This document shows positions 54,328 to 64,000 of a stretch of DNA of 64,000 nucleotides, one piece after another. A program made the translations under genes and the position numbers. The notes beneath the pieces were generated by a model. That model was not told the DNA's origin and made no database searches. It saw only the letters and a program-made list of their open reading frames with translations. Source of the DNA: JBPRGG01 sp051418075 (GTDB taxonomy: Bacteria > Bacteroidota > Bacteroidia > Cytophagales > Cyclobacteriaceae); the NCBI GenBank assembly GCA_051418075.1, contig JBPRGG010000023.1:1-64000 (forward strand), read 5' to 3'. Numbering within the stretch: position 1 is the first letter of the stretch; each line of letters starts with the position of its first letter.

Positions 54328-56001
54328 TTATTGATAAGGATCATACTGCTGATAAATCCCCTGAGCCCGGTCAATTTCAGCCTGGGGAATTGGCAGGTAT
54401 TCATGCTTGTTTTCTACAAAATTGGCATTGCCGTAATAGCTTCTCTTCAAAGCCTCTTCCTCATAGAATGAATTGAGGACAACATCTGCAATGTCCCATC
54501 GTACCAGATCATAGAACCTATGACCTTCCAGGGCCAGTTCCAGTCTTCTTTCAAATCGCAATGCTTTCCTGGCGTAATCCTGGGTCCATCCATCTGCAGG
54601 ATACAACCCTATTTGATAATTGGCAGCCGGTCCGCCACCTTCCAGTGTTTGCACATAGGGACTGTTTTTAGCCCGGCTTCGGATGGCATTGATCAGGCTC
54701 CTGGCTTCATCCAGGTTCTGGTTCAGTTCAATTAATGCTTCAGCCCGCCAAAGCATGACATCTGACACCTTGATCAGGGCCCAGTTTAAGGCAGAAGCGC
54801 CCCAGGGCCAGCCCTGGATCATAAAAGGAGAATTAGGAGAAACCAGGTATTTTTTAGGTGCATATGGACCATATTCCTGTAAGTTTCTGGCCCATGATTC
54901 GGTATATACCTCATCAAAGTCCTTCCAGGGAATTCCCACCCGTCCGATGGTATGGTCCAGCCTGGGATCTATCAGATCGGTTTCCACCAGATCCAGGTCA
55001 TTAAAGGATTCAAACAGGGGCAATCCGTCTTCATCTACCTTATAGGCATTGACCAGGTTCTGGCTGGGCCGATGGAAACCATCTCCGTTATAGGCAGGTC
55101 CCCGGGGGGCATTCAATAAATTACCCCAGTTGATGTTTCCGTTAGATGAACCATCATTGATGGTGTATTCAATACCAAAGATGATCTCGGGGCCATGTTC
55201 AAACTCTACATTCCACAAGTTGGTGAAATCATTAAACAGAAAATACTTTCCGGAAGATAAAACTTCATCCGTATGCTCCAGCACCTGGTTCCATTCCTGC
55301 TGGAACAAATGTGCCTTGGCTAAATAAGCATGGGCCACAAATTTATTAACCCGGGCGGGCTGACTGTTATTTTCGGGTAATTCCTCAATGGCTTCAGCAA
55401 AATCCTGTTCGATCCTGGTCCATAATTCCTCCCGGGACAGATCGTTACCAACATTAGTCATCTCAGTTTGATCAATGGTTTCATCCAGGTAGGGAAAAGT
55501 GTGAAAGTGCTTGATCAGGTCAAAATAAAAATGCCCCCTCAATACTTTCATTTCAGCAATTCGCTGATCTTTCTGATCAAAATCACCCTCCGGAATATCC
55601 TTAAGGGCGCTGATGGCCTTATTGGTTCGGGCAATGCCATAGTAGTTAGCCAGCCATTTACTGTGAATGGTACCATTTTCCGGAAATATGCTGCCAATTT
55701 CCAGGGCATGATATTCTGAAATATCACCGGTACCGCCTCCACCTTTGTAGGCATCATCCGATCGCATGTCGCCAAAGCTCCAATTCGAAGGAGGGTGAAA
55801 AAAAGTGGGTTGGATTTCACTAAAATGGGTGGCCAATCCGGCATACGCAGCTGTGACCAAAGCTTCTGCTCCATTAGGATCCAGCAATTGATCTCCGCTA
55901 AGGCTCCCTTTGGGTTGTCTTTCTAAAAACTCATCTTCGTTACAGCCCCAGGACAGGGAAAGTAACAATAGGGAAGCTAAGATTAATTTAAAGTTTTTCA
56001 T
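54328..56001 (-). CDS. SusD/RagB family glycan-binding lipoprotein
   Basis: This 557-residue lipoprotein has a signal ending at SWGC (about Cys20), followed by the SusD N-terminal motif FLERQPKGSLS. TPR-like helical parts are in the middle and the C-terminus reads KHEYLPIPQAEIDRAQG, as in many RagB/SusD proteins. It caps the SusC barrel and delivers fructooligosaccharides. It is 14 bases after susC. The length is normal for the family. Confidence 0.96.
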   Translation of the reverse strand: MKNFKLILASLLLLSLSWGCNEDEFLERQPKGSLSGDQLLDPNGAEALVTAAYAGLATHFSEIQPTFFHPPSNWSFGDMRSDDAYKGGGGTGDISEYHALEIGSIFPENGTIHSKWLANYYGIARTNKAISALKDIPEGDFDQKDQRIAEMKVLRGHFYFDLIKHFHTFPYLDETIDQTEMTNVGNDLSREELWTRIEQDFAEAIEELPENNSQPARVNKFVAHAYLAKAHLFQQEWNQVLEHTDEVLSSGKYFLFNDFTNLWNVEFEHGPEIIFGIEYTINDGSSNGNINWGNLLNAPRGPAYNGDGFHRPSQNLVNAYKVDEDGLPLFESFNDLDLVETDLIDPRLDHTIGRVGIPWKDFDEVYTESWARNLQEYGPYAPKKYLVSPNSPFMIQGWPWGASALNWALIKVSDVMLWRAEALIELNQNLDEARSLINAIRSRAKNSPYVQTLEGGGPAANYQIGLYPADGWTQDYARKALRFERRLELALEGHRFYDLVRWDIADVVLNSFYEEEALKRSYYGNANFVENKHEYLPIPQAEIDRAQGIYQQYDPYQ

Positions 56002-56015
56002 ATTCTTGATTCAAT

Positions 56016-59000
56016 TTAGAATGTTACATTCAGTCCTAAAGTAAGATTTCTGGTGTGAGGATAAAATTGATTGTCCACACCTAAAGAGAAGGCATCCCTG
56101 GCCCCTACTTCCCAGTCCATTCCGCCATAATTGGTCAGGGTGAACAAGTTCTGAGCCTGCAGATATACCCTTATATTGCTAATAGACAATCTTTGGCTAA
56201 GCTGGGTAGGAATGGTATAACCTAATACAATACTTTTCATTTTCAGGTAAGATCCATCCTCTACAAAGTAGCTGGAACTTCTGTATTCGTTATTGGTATT
56301 GCTGGTAGCAACAGCAGGAATATTTGAATCCGGGTTTTCCGGGGTCCAGGCGTCCAGCACCCGATCTCCATAGTTGAAGTTCCAGTAGGTAAAATCAGTC
56401 ATTTGACGGAATACATTGTAGATATCCCTACCCTGCACGCCTTCAAAGAATACTGAAAAATCAAAATTCCTGTATTGTGCCGCCAGGTTCAAACCGTAGG
56501 TAAAATCCGGATGTGGATTCCCGATAAAGGTCCGGTCTTCATCATTTATCACCCCATCCTTATTCAGGTCTTTATATCTGATCCGGCCCAGGCTTGCTTC
56601 ATCAGCTGTAATTCCTTCCTGATCAGCATGATTTTCGATTTCGGATATACTTTTAAACAAACCATCTGCTACATAGCCGTAGAAAATCGAAACTGGCTGT
56701 CCCGGCACAATTCTGTTGGCCATGGCCCCCTGATAAAAGTCACTTCCGGCTCCTATTTCAATGACTTTATTATTGATTGCGGCAAAATTCACACCGATGT
56801 TGTAGGTAAACTCACTGGATGGGTTGCTTTTATAATTGATCAGCATTTCCAGCCCTTTATTTTCCATGCTGCCACCGTTTATAAATGGGGCAGCTCCTTC
56901 TCCGGCCACACCCAGCAAGGGAGGATTCACCAGCATATCTTCTGTTTTTTTAATAAAATAGTCGGCGGTCAAGTCCAATCTACCCTGCCACAACGAAGCA
57001 TCCAGGCCTATATTCAGCTGTTCGGCAATTTCCCAACGCACGTCAGGATTGCCGTGTGTGGCTAATTTATACCCGGCTACCGGGTTAGAGTTATTTCCGG
57101 CAAAATCATATCTGGAATTTTCCAGGTCCAGCAAGTAAACGGTGTAACCGGCATAATTTCCAATTTCCTGGTTACCTGTCAATCCATATCCGGCCCGAAG
57201 TTTCAAATCGGATAGGATGTTGTTTTCAGGCATGAAACTTTCCTCAGAAATACGCCAGCCGGCAGATACGGCAGGAAAAATCCCGGTTCGGTCGTTGGCA
57301 CCCAATCGGGAGGAGCCATCACGACGGACAGTAGCAGATAATAGGTAGCGGTCCATAAAAGTATAATCAGCTTTGGCAAAATAGGATAACAAAGCATAGT
57401 CATTTCCGCCATTGAAAATGGTTTTCACCTGGTCTGCTGTAGCTGCATTGACATACTGGTAATCCTGATCTTCTACCAGGAATCCGTTTACCCGGCCACC
57501 CAGATCTTCAAATCTGGATTCAATGGCTTCAACTCCGGCAATGGCATTCAGACTATGTAATTCCTTTTCAAGGGTATAATTCATCGTATTGGTCCACACC
57601 GTGGTGGTACTACTAGACTGAGCCACGTTCAAATAATTCACATTAACTGATCGGGTACCTTCCTGCCAGCGAGGCTCAAATCTTTTACGGAAATAGCTGT
57701 TATAGTCAATCCCGAAATTTGATTTTATACTTAAGCCATTCAGCAACTCCAATTCGGCAAACACATTACCAAAAAGACGATTGGTTTTTGCGCCATTATC
57801 CTTATTTTGATATAATGCAGCTATGGGATTTCGCTTGTCACCTAAACCGTCAGTGGGGCCACCCCATCCACCATCAACTGTATTTATAGGAATTAAAGGG
57901 TGCTGAAATATGATTTGGTGGGTAAAGGCAGGATCATCCATGTTTACCTGGTTACTTTGTGTGATCATCAGGTTCTCACCTATGGTTAACCGGTCCATCA
58001 GGTTAAAAGTAGTATTTAACCGTCCCGAAATACGATCAAACTGGGTATATTCCATGATACCATCCTGATCCATATAGGAAAGGCTAAAATACACATTGCT
58101 TTGCTCAGTATTGTTGGAAATGCCCAGGTTATAATATTGCATGAGTGATGGGTTAAAGGCTTCATCCACCCAATCGGTATTGGCAGCTGGAATGGTTTGG
58201 TCAGCATCAATCCAGGAAGGCATGATGGGATTTTCTCCATTGCCGTATTGTGGATGGGTTGGGATTTCTCCGGCATTTCTTTTAGCCTGCCAGTATATCT
58301 CGCCCCATTCATGTGCATTTAGTACATTGATGCGGTTTCTGAGCATTTGTACACCGGCATAGCTGTCAAAAGACAATTGCAGATCTTCTTTGGTGCCTTG
58401 TTTGGTGGTGATCACAACCACCCCATTAGAGGCACGGGACCCATAAATAGAAGCACTGGCAGCATCTTTCAAAACCTGGATAGATTCAATATCAGCCGGG
58501 TTGAGAGTGTTAATGCCTCCCTGGGTGGGTACTCCATCAATCACATACAAGGGGCCATTGTTATTAATGGTACTGAATCCCCGGATATAAACGGCCGTAT
58601 TTCCTCCTCCCGGAGTACCATCAGACTTTACCTGCAGGCCAGGTACACGTCCCTGCATTGAGTTCAGAACATTTACATTTGATTCCTGCTGGATGGATTC
58701 TACATCAGCTACGGAAACAGCTCCAGTCAGGTCAGACTTTTTAATAGTCTGATAACCTGTTACCACTACCTCCTGAAGTTGTTGCAGATCGTAATTCATA
58801 TGCAACTCAATAAAGTTTTGATCTCCTACGTTTACCTCTTCTGCAGTATAACCTACAAAAGAGAATTTCAGCACATCATCCGGAGAGGCTTGTATGGTAA
58901 ACTTTCCATCTACATCTGTTGTGGTTCCAGTAGAGGTTCCTTTCTTCAAGACTGTAACTCCTGGTAGGGGAGTACTGTCTTCATAGGAATAAACCACACC

Positions 59001-59090
59001 TGATATAGGTCTTTCCTGGGCCCAGGTCAGGCTGGCTATCAGCATGAGCAGACCCGCCATGAAGGTTTTAAGATTAGTATTGTTTTTCAT
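56016..59090 (-). CDS. SusC/RagA TonB-dependent transporter
   Basis: This 1024-residue outer-membrane transporter has a signal peptide (about 1-24) and a CarboxypepD_reg-like domain (about 28-105). The TonB box region reads LQEVVVTGYQ. The plug follows (about 115-230, with GSRASNGVVVITTK) and then a 22-strand barrel ending in NVTF with the terminal Phe. With SusD it imports fructan oligomers using TonB energy. It is 49 bases after the fructokinase gene. No N-terminal FecR/anti-sigma signalling domain is present, consistent with control by the HTCS. Confidence 0.96.
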   Translation of the reverse strand: MKNNTNLKTFMAGLLMLIASLTWAQERPISGVVYSYEDSTPLPGVTVLKKGTSTGTTTDVDGKFTIQASPDDVLKFSFVGYTAEEVNVGDQNFIELHMNYDLQQLQEVVVTGYQTIKKSDLTGAVSVADVESIQQESNVNVLNSMQGRVPGLQVKSDGTPGGGNTAVYIRGFSTINNNGPLYVIDGVPTQGGINTLNPADIESIQVLKDAASASIYGSRASNGVVVITTKQGTKEDLQLSFDSYAGVQMLRNRINVLNAHEWGEIYWQAKRNAGEIPTHPQYGNGENPIMPSWIDADQTIPAANTDWVDEAFNPSLMQYYNLGISNNTEQSNVYFSLSYMDQDGIMEYTQFDRISGRLNTTFNLMDRLTIGENLMITQSNQVNMDDPAFTHQIIFQHPLIPINTVDGGWGGPTDGLGDKRNPIAALYQNKDNGAKTNRLFGNVFAELELLNGLSIKSNFGIDYNSYFRKRFEPRWQEGTRSVNVNYLNVAQSSSTTTVWTNTMNYTLEKELHSLNAIAGVEAIESRFEDLGGRVNGFLVEDQDYQYVNAATADQVKTIFNGGNDYALLSYFAKADYTFMDRYLLSATVRRDGSSRLGANDRTGIFPAVSAGWRISEESFMPENNILSDLKLRAGYGLTGNQEIGNYAGYTVYLLDLENSRYDFAGNNSNPVAGYKLATHGNPDVRWEIAEQLNIGLDASLWQGRLDLTADYFIKKTEDMLVNPPLLGVAGEGAAPFINGGSMENKGLEMLINYKSNPSSEFTYNIGVNFAAINNKVIEIGAGSDFYQGAMANRIVPGQPVSIFYGYVADGLFKSISEIENHADQEGITADEASLGRIRYKDLNKDGVINDEDRTFIGNPHPDFTYGLNLAAQYRNFDFSVFFEGVQGRDIYNVFRQMTDFTYWNFNYGDRVLDAWTPENPDSNIPAVATSNTNNEYRSSSYFVEDGSYLKMKSIVLGYTIPTQLSQRLSISNIRVYLQAQNLFTLTNYGGMDWEVGARDAFSLGVDNQFYPHTRNLTLGLNVTF

Positions 59091-59139
59091 GATTTAACAT
59101 TTAGTTTAAAAATTAAAATCTTATTCACTGATTTTTTAT

Positions 59140-60036
59140 TTATACGGTATGGACATTACTTGCAATAAGCTGATCAATCTCTGATAGATCATAATCAGGA
59201 TTAGCCCCTGCCCGGGAAGCTACCAAGGCCCCGGTGGCACAGGCAAATTTCAAACAATGGGCAGGATCATGATCCTGGATCATCCGGCTGATATAAGCGG
59301 CCAGAAAGGCATCGCCACTACCAACCGTATCCACTACTTCTACTTTTAGTCCTGACTGACTTACCATTCCTTCTGGCAGGGCTACATAAGCGCCCTTATC
59401 TCCCTGTGTTACAATTATGCTGTGCAGTTGATAATACTGGTGAAGATAACTGATGATCTGCCCTTTTGCTTGAGCCGAGAAGCCAAACCATTGCCCCAAT
59501 TTTTCCAGTTCTTCTTCATTTATTTTCAAAATATGGGCTTGTTCAATTAATTTTTCAATGGTATCCCGAGAAAAATGAGGAGACCTCAGGTTTATATCAA
59601 AAATTTTAAGTCTGGCCAGTTCCAACAATTCAAATAAAGTCTGACGGCTGGTCTCGCTGCGGGCAGACAGACTGCCATAAACAAAATAGGGGGCTTGCTT
59701 TACCAATTGAGTCAGACTGCCATCATTTTGAATAAAGTCCCAGGCTGAAGGAAATACGATATCATAGGAAGCATTATATTGCGCATTCAGGGTTACCATG
59801 ACCTTCCCGGTAGGATGATATTTGTCTTCCTGCAGGAAGTTTGTAGATACGCCTTTGGCCTGCAGTTTTTCTTTCAATGCCATGCCCGGCTGATCCATTC
59901 CTGTTTTACTGATCAGAGCAGTATTGATACCTAATTGGGTCAGGTGAGTCGCCACATTTAGTGGTGCACCACCCAATGCTTTTCCCCCTTCAAACATATC
60001 CCATAATGTTTCTCCGAAACAAACGACTTGTACCAT
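59140..60036 (-). CDS. fructokinase (PfkB family)
   Basis: This 298-residue sugar kinase has the first PfkB signature in GGAPLNVATHLTQLG (residues about 21-35). The second is VDTVGSGDAFLAAY, where the catalytic Asp lies in GSGDAF (about 255-260; usual GAGD). It phosphorylates fructose after uptake by the neighbouring transporter, feeding glycolysis. The start is 13 bases after the end of the MFS gene, and both are in the same operon as susC. Fructose as substrate comes from the GH32-rich context. Confidence 0.9.
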   Translation of the reverse strand: MVQVVCFGETLWDMFEGGKALGGAPLNVATHLTQLGINTALISKTGMDQPGMALKEKLQAKGVSTNFLQEDKYHPTGKVMVTLNAQYNASYDIVFPSAWDFIQNDGSLTQLVKQAPYFVYGSLSARSETSRQTLFELLELARLKIFDINLRSPHFSRDTIEKLIEQAHILKINEEELEKLGQWFGFSAQAKGQIISYLHQYYQLHSIIVTQGDKGAYVALPEGMVSQSGLKVEVVDTVGSGDAFLAAYISRMIQDHDPAHCLKFACATGALVASRAGANPDYDLSEIDQLIASNVHTV

Positions 60037-60049
60037 AGATTATTTCTTT

Positions 60050-61435
60050 TTACACTTCAACTTGTTGAATTTCAGACTTTTCTTTAATTACCTGTTCGAA
60101 GCCTTCTATTTCCTCCAGTGATTTTCCTTTTGTCTCAGGCATCAGCTTCCATACAAATAATAGTTGCAGCACCATCATAAAAGTAAAGATCAAAAATGTA
60201 TTGCCTCCACCCAGTGCTTCAGTGATCACCGGAAAGGTAAATGCAATTAAAGCTGCCATTAACCAGTGGGTAAAACTTCCCAGGGATTGGCCGGCAGCCC
60301 GCACCTGATTAGGAAATATTTCTGAAATGAAAACCCAGATCACTGCTCCTTGTGAAAAGGCAAAAAAAGCGATATATACAAATAAAAGCACTGGTACGGT
60401 AAATCCTGAGAATGCTTCCACATAAAAAGCCCAGGTCACCAGCCCCAGAGTTAATATCAGTCCATAAGAGCCAATTAGCATCAGCTTTCTTCTACCAATC
60501 CGGTCAATAAAGCTTAAGGCCAGCAATGTAAATACAAAATTTACCACTCCGATACCAGCTGTGGATAATAAGGAGGTACTTTGACCCAAACCCGTCATTT
60601 CAAAGATCCGGGGAGCATAATAAATGATAGCGTTTATCCCAGATAATTGATTAAACATGGCAAAAAGCACGGCTAGCATCACAGGCTTTCGGTATTTAGC
60701 AGACTTAAATAAATACCCCTTGTTAGATGGTTTATTTTCATGCCTTGAATCAACGATTGCAGCCAGGGAATCATCCACTGTATCAGGATTGATCAAATGA
60801 AGTACCCGCCGGGCTTCATCTATCAAACCTTTTTTTACAATGAGCCATCTGGGGCTGCGGGGAACAAATAAAACCAGCACCAGAAAGATAAAGGCAGGTA
60901 TGGCTTCTACCCCTAGCATCCAGCGCCAGGAGACTGTTCCGGCTGAGGCCAGAAAATAATTGGACACATATGCAATTAGAATTCCAAATACTACATTAAA
61001 CTGAAATAAGGCCACCAATTTTCCACGGTTGTTTGCAGGAGATATCTCGGAAATATACATGGGTGCTGCCACCGAGGAAGCTCCTACCCCCAAACCACCT
61101 AAAAATCTGAAGATCAGAAAAATATACCAATCTGTCGCCAAAGCAGACCCCAGGGCTGAGATCAAATAAAATACGGCTATCCAGAATAATGTTTTCTTTC
61201 TGCCTAACTTATCAGATGGAATGCCACCCAATAACGCCCCCACCACTGTACCTATTAAAGCAATGGAAACAGTGAGGCCGTGCTGGAAGATATTCAGGTT
61301 CCAGACTTTTTCGATGGATTGCTCGGCCCCGGAAATTACTGCCGTATCAAACCCAAAAAGGAATCCTCCCAGGGCAATTGTCACAGACCAAAATACAACA
61401 CGATACTTTTTCATCATTGAAATAATTTGCATCAA
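60050..61435 (-). CDS. sugar porter family MFS transporter
   Basis: This 461-residue protein has 12 membrane helices. Sugar porter motifs are GGFLFGFDTAVISGA in helix 1, DKLGRKK after helix 2, PRSPRWL in the central loop, QLSGINAIIYYAPRIF in helix 7 and PETKGKSLEEIE at the end. In the fructan locus it likely imports fructose across the inner membrane by proton symport, like the transporter of the B. thetaiotaomicron levan locus. Met codons at 61417 and 61414 are likelier starts than 61435, since the first residues are not conserved. It is the first gene after the HTCS, preceded by a 284-base gap. Confidence 0.92.
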   Translation of the reverse strand: MMQIISMMKKYRVVFWSVTIALGGFLFGFDTAVISGAEQSIEKVWNLNIFQHGLTVSIALIGTVVGALLGGIPSDKLGRKKTLFWIAVFYLISALGSALATDWYIFLIFRFLGGLGVGASSVAAPMYISEISPANNRGKLVALFQFNVVFGILIAYVSNYFLASAGTVSWRWMLGVEAIPAFIFLVLVLFVPRSPRWLIVKKGLIDEARRVLHLINPDTVDDSLAAIVDSRHENKPSNKGYLFKSAKYRKPVMLAVLFAMFNQLSGINAIIYYAPRIFEMTGLGQSTSLLSTAGIGVVNFVFTLLALSFIDRIGRRKLMLIGSYGLILTLGLVTWAFYVEAFSGFTVPVLLFVYIAFFAFSQGAVIWVFISEIFPNQVRAAGQSLGSFTHWLMAALIAFTFPVITEALGGGNTFLIFTFMMVLQLLFVWKLMPETKGKSLEEIEGFEQVIKEKSEIQQVEV

Positions 61436-61579
61436 AGATGTTTATATTAATTTCAAAATAGATTCAATAATGTTTCAATATTTTTAAATTTCATTTCATT
61501 TAAGCCTCGCAATTGTCAAACCAGCAAAATTTCACCCAAAACCCTGTTTATCTTGCTACTTGCATCCGGTCTGTTTCTA

Positions 61580-61609
61580 ATTTTGTTACATATTTTTGAT
61601 TTTGTTACA
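61580..61609 (-). promoter_or_regulatory. 11-bp direct repeat, candidate HTCS-binding site
   Basis: ATTTTGTTACA occurs at 61580-61590 and at 61599-61609 (plus strand; TGTAACAAAAT on the transcribed strand), a spacing of 19 bases. The site is about 145 bases upstream of the transporter gene, in the only long gap of the fructan operon. AraC-type output domains bind paired direct repeats about two turns apart, so this is the best candidate for HTCS control. The rest of the 284-base gap is A/T-rich and holds nothing coding. Confidence 0.5.
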
Positions 61610-61719
61610 AGGTGCTTTTAGTTTCATTTACAAATAACCTGCATGAGCAGAAATAAAAAGAGCAAAAAATAAGGTTTACCTAAATGTTCATCAAACCAAG
61701 TCGCTATTATTCATGGATT

Positions 61720-63999
61720 TTAATGAGTGATCTTATAATCAGAAGGTGTAAGTCCAAACTTGTTTTTAAATGCAGTAGAAAAATAGGCCGGTGAAGAGAA
61801 ACCTGTTTCATAAGCTATTTCTGCTACCGTCATGTTTGTTTCAGCCAATAATTTTTGAGCCTGTTTCAGTCGCAGGTCTACCAGATAATCATGTACGCTG
61901 ATACCCAATACTGCTTTTACCTTACGATATAACTGTACCCTGGACAATCCCATCTCCTTTCCTACCAGATTCACATTCAGATTGGAATTTTTTAGATTTT
62001 GAAGGATTACTGATTTAAATTGATCAATAAAATCCCGGTTAAGCTGATGAGCAGGCTGACCTTTGACAACGGGTGATCCCTCCTGCATATAATGCTCTTT
62101 AAGTGCTTCTCTGTTTTTTATAAGGGTTTTAATACTTGCGGCCAGTATACTAAAATTGAAAGGTTTGGTAATATACATATCTGCACCTGCCTTTACCCCT
62201 TCCAGTTGGTGCTCTTCCAGGGCTTTGGCAGTTAATAAGATTACGGGAATATGTGATGTTCGCAGATCTGTCTTCAAAGTTTTTGCCAGGACTAATCCAT
62301 CCTTATCCGGTAACATCACATCACAAATGATAAGATCGGGAATTTCATCAATGGCCAGTTTCAGTCCCTCCTGTCCATATGCTGCTGTTATAACCTGATA
62401 ATGAGGTGAGAATTTTAATTTAAGGAAATTTAGAAGTTCTCTGTTATCTTCAATGATTAAAAGAGATAACTGGTTTGAATTATCAGTTAATTCTGAAGAG
62501 GGTTCATCAGATCCATTTTCAATATCTGCTTCATATAATTTATGATCTTCCCTGTTCAGGTTAGGTGCAAGATCAATATCTTCCTGATTAAAATGCTGAT
62601 AACCATTCTGCAGGGTGATCATAAAAGTGGTTCCCAGATCTTTTTGGCTTTGTACTTTTATTTCTCCGCCATGTAAATGGATGATTTCTTTGGATAAGGC
62701 TAATCCCAGCCCGCTTCCGGCAAAACCATTTTGATCTCCCTGGTTGAATCGGTCAAACATGTTGACTAACTGCCGGTGGCTGATCCCACTGCCATTATCC
62801 TCCACCTTTAGCAGCACTTGTTTATCACCTTTACTCAGGACTATGTGAATAAATCCGTTTTCAGGGGTAAATTTAAATGCATTAGATAAAAGATTGAATA
62901 AAACCTTATCCATCAGGTTCAGGTCAAACCAAACAGGCAAATGTTTTTCTTTGGTAATAAACTTAAAATCTATATTTTTTGTGACGGACCAATGCTCAAA
63001 AGTACTTTTTATTTCCTCTATAAATTGAACCATATCATTCTCTGATACCTTCAGCTTCATCTTGTTATTTTCAATTTTCCTGAAATCCATCAGTTGATTG
63101 ATCAGACGCAATAACCGATAGGCATTCTTTTGGATCAGGTTCAAATTTCCATAAGCTTTCTTATGGTGACCTCTGAAAAGTTCAGCCAGGTCTTCCACTG
63201 AATTAAGGATCAAAGTCAATGGGGTACGGAATTCATGAGAAATATTGGTAAAAAACCTGAACTTGGCCTGAGTGGCTTCCTCTGCTTTTTTGGCCATGGT
63301 TTCCAGTTCACTTTTTTGACGAAGGATCTCATTGTTCATCAGAGCCAGGTTTTTATTGGCTTCTTTTTTTTCCTTTAAAGAGTATAAGGCATAAGCTCCA
63401 AGAGAAATGGAAACGACCAGACTGATGATTACAATATATAGGATGAGCTTTTGGGACTGGTAAACCTGCAGTTGGGTATCCAGCATTTCCTTTTGCCGGT
63501 TGATATTTAGCTGCTGTGACAGGATTTTATCGGTTTGTAATTTCAATATTCTGACATTGGTGGGATCTATCACGGTAGTGGGCAGGATATTTTCTTTTTG
63601 ATAAGGCTTTCCCTGTAAAATATCAGCTGCAATTCTTATGGCTTCCTCTCCACCGGTAGGATACAAAAATGTAGCCTGTAAAATGTCATCCATGACAAAT
63701 TGAATACCACCGATGGTACCGGGCAATCCGTCTACACCGAGGAATTTAATCTGATCAGCAATTTGATACTGCTGGGCCACTTCATATGCCCCTAAGGCCA
63801 TCATATCATTATGAGCAAAAATGACGGTGGCATCCATATGATGGGCCAATTTGTTTTCCAGGTGATCTTTAGCAGTATTTTTTTTCCAGTCTGCATAGAC
63901 AGGAATTATTTCCAGAGGTAAATCTCCTAATCCGGCCACAAAACCCTGATGCCGGTTTTTAGCTGGAGTTGACCCTTCCAAACCCCATATTTCAATTAT
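61720..63999 (-). CDS. hybrid two-component system sensor-regulator (HTCS), 5' end outside the window
   Basis: The frame is open to the window edge, so the N-terminus is missing. The remaining part reads, in order: a type I periplasmic sugar-binding domain (Peripla_BP_4-like, to about residue 150), one membrane helix (about 179-203), histidine kinase with His in NISHEFRTPL (about 249), HATPase with DNGSG and GSGLGLALSK, receiver domain with phospho-acceptor Asp in IICDVMLPDKDG (about 554), and an AraC-type DNA-binding domain (about 660-753). The numbers count from a TTG at 63981. The known fructose sensor BT1754 has the same layout. It should sense fructose in the periplasm and activate the genes that follow. 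Confidence 0.94.
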   Translation of the reverse strand: MIEIWGLEGSTPAKNRHQGFVAGLGDLPLEIIPVYADWKKNTAKDHLENKLAHHMDATVIFAHNDMMALGAYEVAQQYQIADQIKFLGVDGLPGTIGGIQFVMDDILQATFLYPTGGEEAIRIAADILQGKPYQKENILPTTVIDPTNVRILKLQTDKILSQQLNINRQKEMLDTQLQVYQSQKLILYIVIISLVVSISLGAYALYSLKEKKEANKNLALMNNEILRQKSELETMAKKAEEATQAKFRFFTNISHEFRTPLTLILNSVEDLAELFRGHHKKAYGNLNLIQKNAYRLLRLINQLMDFRKIENNKMKLKVSENDMVQFIEEIKSTFEHWSVTKNIDFKFITKEKHLPVWFDLNLMDKVLFNLLSNAFKFTPENGFIHIVLSKGDKQVLLKVEDNGSGISHRQLVNMFDRFNQGDQNGFAGSGLGLALSKEIIHLHGGEIKVQSQKDLGTTFMITLQNGYQHFNQEDIDLAPNLNREDHKLYEADIENGSDEPSSELTDNSNQLSLLIIEDNRELLNFLKLKFSPHYQVITAAYGQEGLKLAIDEIPDLIICDVMLPDKDGLVLAKTLKTDLRTSHIPVILLTAKALEEHQLEGVKAGADMYITKPFNFSILAASIKTLIKNREALKEHYMQEGSPVVKGQPAHQLNRDFIDQFKSVILQNLKNSNLNVNLVGKEMGLSRVQLYRKVKAVLGISVHDYLVDLRLKQAQKLLAETNMTVAEIAYETGFSSPAYFSTAFKNKFGLTPSDYKITH

Positions 64000-64000
64000 T

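Overview
The window looks like a chromosome segment of a Bacteroidota bacterium, probably a marine or aquatic member of the Cytophagales/Marinilabiliales type. The evidence is a SusC/SusD pair, a hybrid two-component system (HTCS) regulator, a type IX secretion (T9SS) C-terminal sorting domain, CXXXY-type CcmE, Tat-exported oxidoreductases, and moderate AT richness with few Shine-Dalgarno sites. Almost all genes lie on the minus strand. The exceptions are the nrf genes and one Gfo/Idh/MocA oxidoreductase. No tRNA, rRNA, CRISPR array or insertion sequence was seen.

Region 1 (1-2.6 kb) is a decayed accessory segment. It holds a serine hydrolase gene broken by a one-base frameshift, a small membrane protein, and a PIN-toxin gene with an in-frame stop next to its intact small partner gene. 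Region 2 (2.8-9.7 kb) carries secreted glycan-active genes: a clan GH-A glycoside hydrolase, a sulfatase and a Tat-exported deacetylase-like protein. A second, intact PIN/DUF6364 toxin-antitoxin pair with a visible direct-repeat operator sits among them. Region 3 (10.0-16.7 kb) is a nitrite-ammonification island. ccmF and ccmE, for heme handling and attachment, are divergent from nrfH, nrfA and an alginate-export-type porin.

Region 4 (16.9-44.1 kb) is a 27-kb exopolysaccharide locus. It contains the export machinery (Wza, Wzc-type tyrosine kinase, Wzy-like polymerase), a priming sugar transferase, nucleotide-sugar enzymes (two UDP-glucose/GDP-mannose dehydrogenases, RfbF, an SDR epimerase/dehydratase, RfbC, a DegT aminotransferase), one GT2, four GT4 enzymes and a DUF354 protein. 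It also has an unusual tailoring set: two deacetylase-like proteins, two ATP-grasp ligases, an asparagine-synthase-like protein, a sulfotransferase and a phosphatidylserine-decarboxylase-like enzyme. The tight coupling of these genes suggests a polymer carrying amide-linked and sulfate substituents. That is the most novel proposal in the window.

Region 5 (44.2-46.6 kb) has a PUA-like small protein and a Tat-exported Gfo/Idh/MocA oxidoreductase. Region 6 (46.8-64 kb) is a fructan (levan/inulin-type) utilization locus. In transcription order it runs HTCS sensor, sugar MFS transporter, fructokinase, SusC, SusD, LamG-GH32, DUF4960 surface lipoprotein, LamG-GH32 with T9SS signal, and GH32 lipoprotein. 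The gene set matches what is known of the Bacteroides thetaiotaomicron levan locus. Both LamG-GH32 enzymes, however, have Glu where the family nucleophile Asp is expected. A pair of 11-bp direct repeats between the HTCS gene and the transporter gene is a good candidate regulator site.
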